DNA from: an uncultured Spirochaetaceae bacterium
GTDB lineage: Bacteria > Spirochaetota > Spirochaetia > SZUA-6 > Bin103
Reading direction: 5' to 3'
DNA length: 5,637 nucleotides
Assembly: GCA_913043885.1 (NCBI GenBank)
Contig: CAJWOB010000192.1
Location: 1-5,637, forward strand
Shown here: positions 4,535 to 5,637 of the stretch, in pieces
Layout of the letters: each line of letters begins with the position of its first letter
Numbering within the stretch: the first letter of the stretch is position 1
Program-made: the position numbers and the translations under genes
Notes under the pieces: model-generated
What the model saw: the letters and a program-made list of their open reading frames with translations, nothing else
Databases searched by the model: none
Told to the model about the DNA's origin: nothing

Positions 4535-5637
4535 TCAGCAGAAGCGCAGCGCCATCAAGGCGTAGACCTGCGCCACCCGCAGCAGCTCATCGAGCGGCGC
4601 GCGCTCTTCCACGGTGTGCGCGCCGGTGGCTACCGGGCCGTGGGTGAGCACTGGGATGCCGGCTGCATGTGCGAGCCGATTGCCATCGTCGCCGAACGGC
4701 TTGACCCCGGTTGGCAGCTCTCGGCCGGTGACGTCGGCGTAGGTCCCGAGCAGCAGACCTACCAGCTCGTGGTCGGCTCCTATCTGGAACGCCTCCATCC
4801 GCATCTGCACCTGCACCGCCGCCTCGACGCCGTGGTCGGCGCCAACGGATCTGGCGATCCGCTCCAGGGCTGCAATCGCCGAATCCTGATCCCCCGGCGT
4901 CACCCAGCGGCGCGTCCCCTCCAGCGCTGCCTCCGGCGACGCCTGGTTGTACATCTCACCGGCATGCATCTGGCCAACGAACACGGTGTCACGGGCGGCC
5001 CGCTCCACGTCGCCAGCTCCAGCGCTCAGCTCCTCGTCCAGTTGTCGTAGGCGACCGGCGGCGTCGGCGAGCGCCAGGAGCACGTCTGGCCGCTCCTCTC
5101 TGAACACCTCGTGCACCGCGCCACCAGGCCGCGCCAGCTCGAGCCGAAACACCGCCATACCCCGGCCCGCGAGCGGCAGCTGGTCGCCCAGATACTCGGG
5201 AATGAGTGCCGCATCGCCGACGTAGCCGTCGCGAGCGAGTGCCAGCAGCTGCCGGCCGTCGCCGCTCGGTGCCTCGTGGTGGTCGTGGGCGGTCAGCAGC
5301 ACCCCACCTCGGGGCAGGCCGCCGCTGTCCTGCAACGCCCGCATCGCCTCGACCGCAGCAGCAAGCCCGCCCTTCATATCCGCAGCGCCGGAGCCGGTCA
5401 GCACGCCGTCCGCCACCGTCGGGGGCACGAACGGCAGCTGCTCGACGGTGTCCAGGTGGCCGTCGAACTGCAGCACCCGTCCGCCGGGATCGGTCGCGCC
5501 AGCTGCAGCTGCAGCGGCAGCGGTGATACGCGCCACCACCGCTGGGCTCTCCGGCCAGTCGGCCACCGGCCGCTCCACGGCGAAGCCGGCTTCGGTCGCT
5601 ACTCTCTCCAGCTCGTCGGCGGCCGCCGCCGTGTGGC
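4535..5637 (-). CDS. M20-family metallopeptidase/deacylase (N-terminus beyond right edge)
   Basis: The frame is open to the window edge and 366 residues are visible, so only a short N-terminal part is missing; family members run about 380-420 residues. The GTG at 5578 is in frame but is probably not the start, because the upstream codons (ADELERVATEAGFAVERP) match the expected family sequence. Counting from the first full codon, metal-site motifs are GHLDTV (His60, catalytic Asp62), ADMKGG (Asp86), IPE (Glu147) and GAHTVEE (His340). The dimerisation lid contains AVHEV (His175), and EGTRRWVTPGD follows it. The usual catalytic EE reads HDHHEAP (117-123), with Glu121. This architecture fits ArgE/DapE/carboxypeptidase G2-like enzymes that cleave amide bonds of N-acyl amino acids or dipeptides with two metal ions. 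Substrate cannot be assigned, and no arg or dap neighbours are present. It converges on the DUF2330 gene with 25 bp between stops. Confidence 0.9.
   Translation of the reverse strand, partial: HTAAAADELERVATEAGFAVERPVADWPESPAVVARITAAAAAAAGATDPGGRVLQFDGHLDTVEQLPFVPPTVADGVLTGSGAADMKGGLAAAVEAMRALQDSGGLPRGGVLLTAHDHHEAPSGDGRQLLALARDGYVGDAALIPEYLGDQLPLAGRGMAVFRLELARPGGAVHEVFREERPDVLLALADAAGRLRQLDEELSAGAGDVERAARDTVFVGQMHAGEMYNQASPEAALEGTRRWVTPGDQDSAIAALERIARSVGADHGVEAAVQVQMRMEAFQIGADHELVGLLLGTYADVTGRELPTGVKPFGDDGNRLAHAAGIPVLTHGPVATGAHTVEERAPLDELLRVAQVYALMALRFC

Noticed and set aside
4509..4553. Inverted repeat GGCGCTG/CAGCGCC between the convergent genes, as a terminator
   Set aside because: The 7-bp arms are 31 nt apart, there is no T tract on either strand, and half of it lies in the peptidase coding sequence. 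Pairing of this size is common at this GC content.
5498..5520. AGCTGC-type short repeat in the peptidase gene
   Set aside because: It encodes a seven-alanine run with varied codons in a surface stretch; it is short and imperfect, with no sign of length variation.

Overview
The window is GC-rich bacterial chromosomal DNA that is densely coding on its right-hand 90%. It carries five protein-coding genes, two of them cut by the window edges. G/C-ending codons dominate. The methionyl-tRNA synthetase belongs to the zinc-less type known from Bacillus and mycobacteria, and one gene encodes a DUF2330 protein, a family I associate with Myxococcota/deltaproteobacteria, actinobacteria and cyanobacteria. 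I cannot place the organism beyond 'high-GC environmental bacterium, perhaps deltaproteobacterial-like'. No rRNA, tRNA, CRISPR array, insertion sequence or phage gene was seen.

Layout. Positions 1-146 (minus strand) hold the first 48 codons of an aldo/keto reductase that runs off the left edge. Positions 147-701 form a 555-bp divergent intergenic region with no convincing gene. It contains a 9-nt C run, a 7-9-7 dyad (CTATCCG/CGGATAG) whose half-site recurs 45 bp away, a 10-bp perfect stem-loop (316-358) and a second cluster of GC-rich hairpins (449-517). Positions 702-4509 (plus strand) hold a tight three-gene cluster: an alpha/beta hydrolase, metG, and a secreted DUF2330 protein, each joined to the next by a 4-base ATGA stop/start overlap. 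Positions 4535-5637 (minus strand) hold an M20-family metallopeptidase/deacylase, convergent with the cluster and missing its N-terminus at the right edge.

The three plus-strand genes are probably co-transcribed and translationally coupled, although their predicted roles (a soluble hydrolase, tRNA aminoacylation, an exported protein of unknown function) do not form an obvious pathway. The reductase and the peptidase lie on the other strand and have no visible functional link to them.

The most interesting signal is inside metG: a perfect AAGGAGG followed 5 nt later by an in-frame GTG, placed in the linker just before the C-terminal tRNA-binding domain. If used, it would yield a 113-residue stand-alone Trbp111-like protein from within metG. 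Next in interest are the structured intergenic region and departures from canonical active-site residues in the hydrolase and the M20 enzyme. I did not find convincing evidence of a wholly new multi-gene system.
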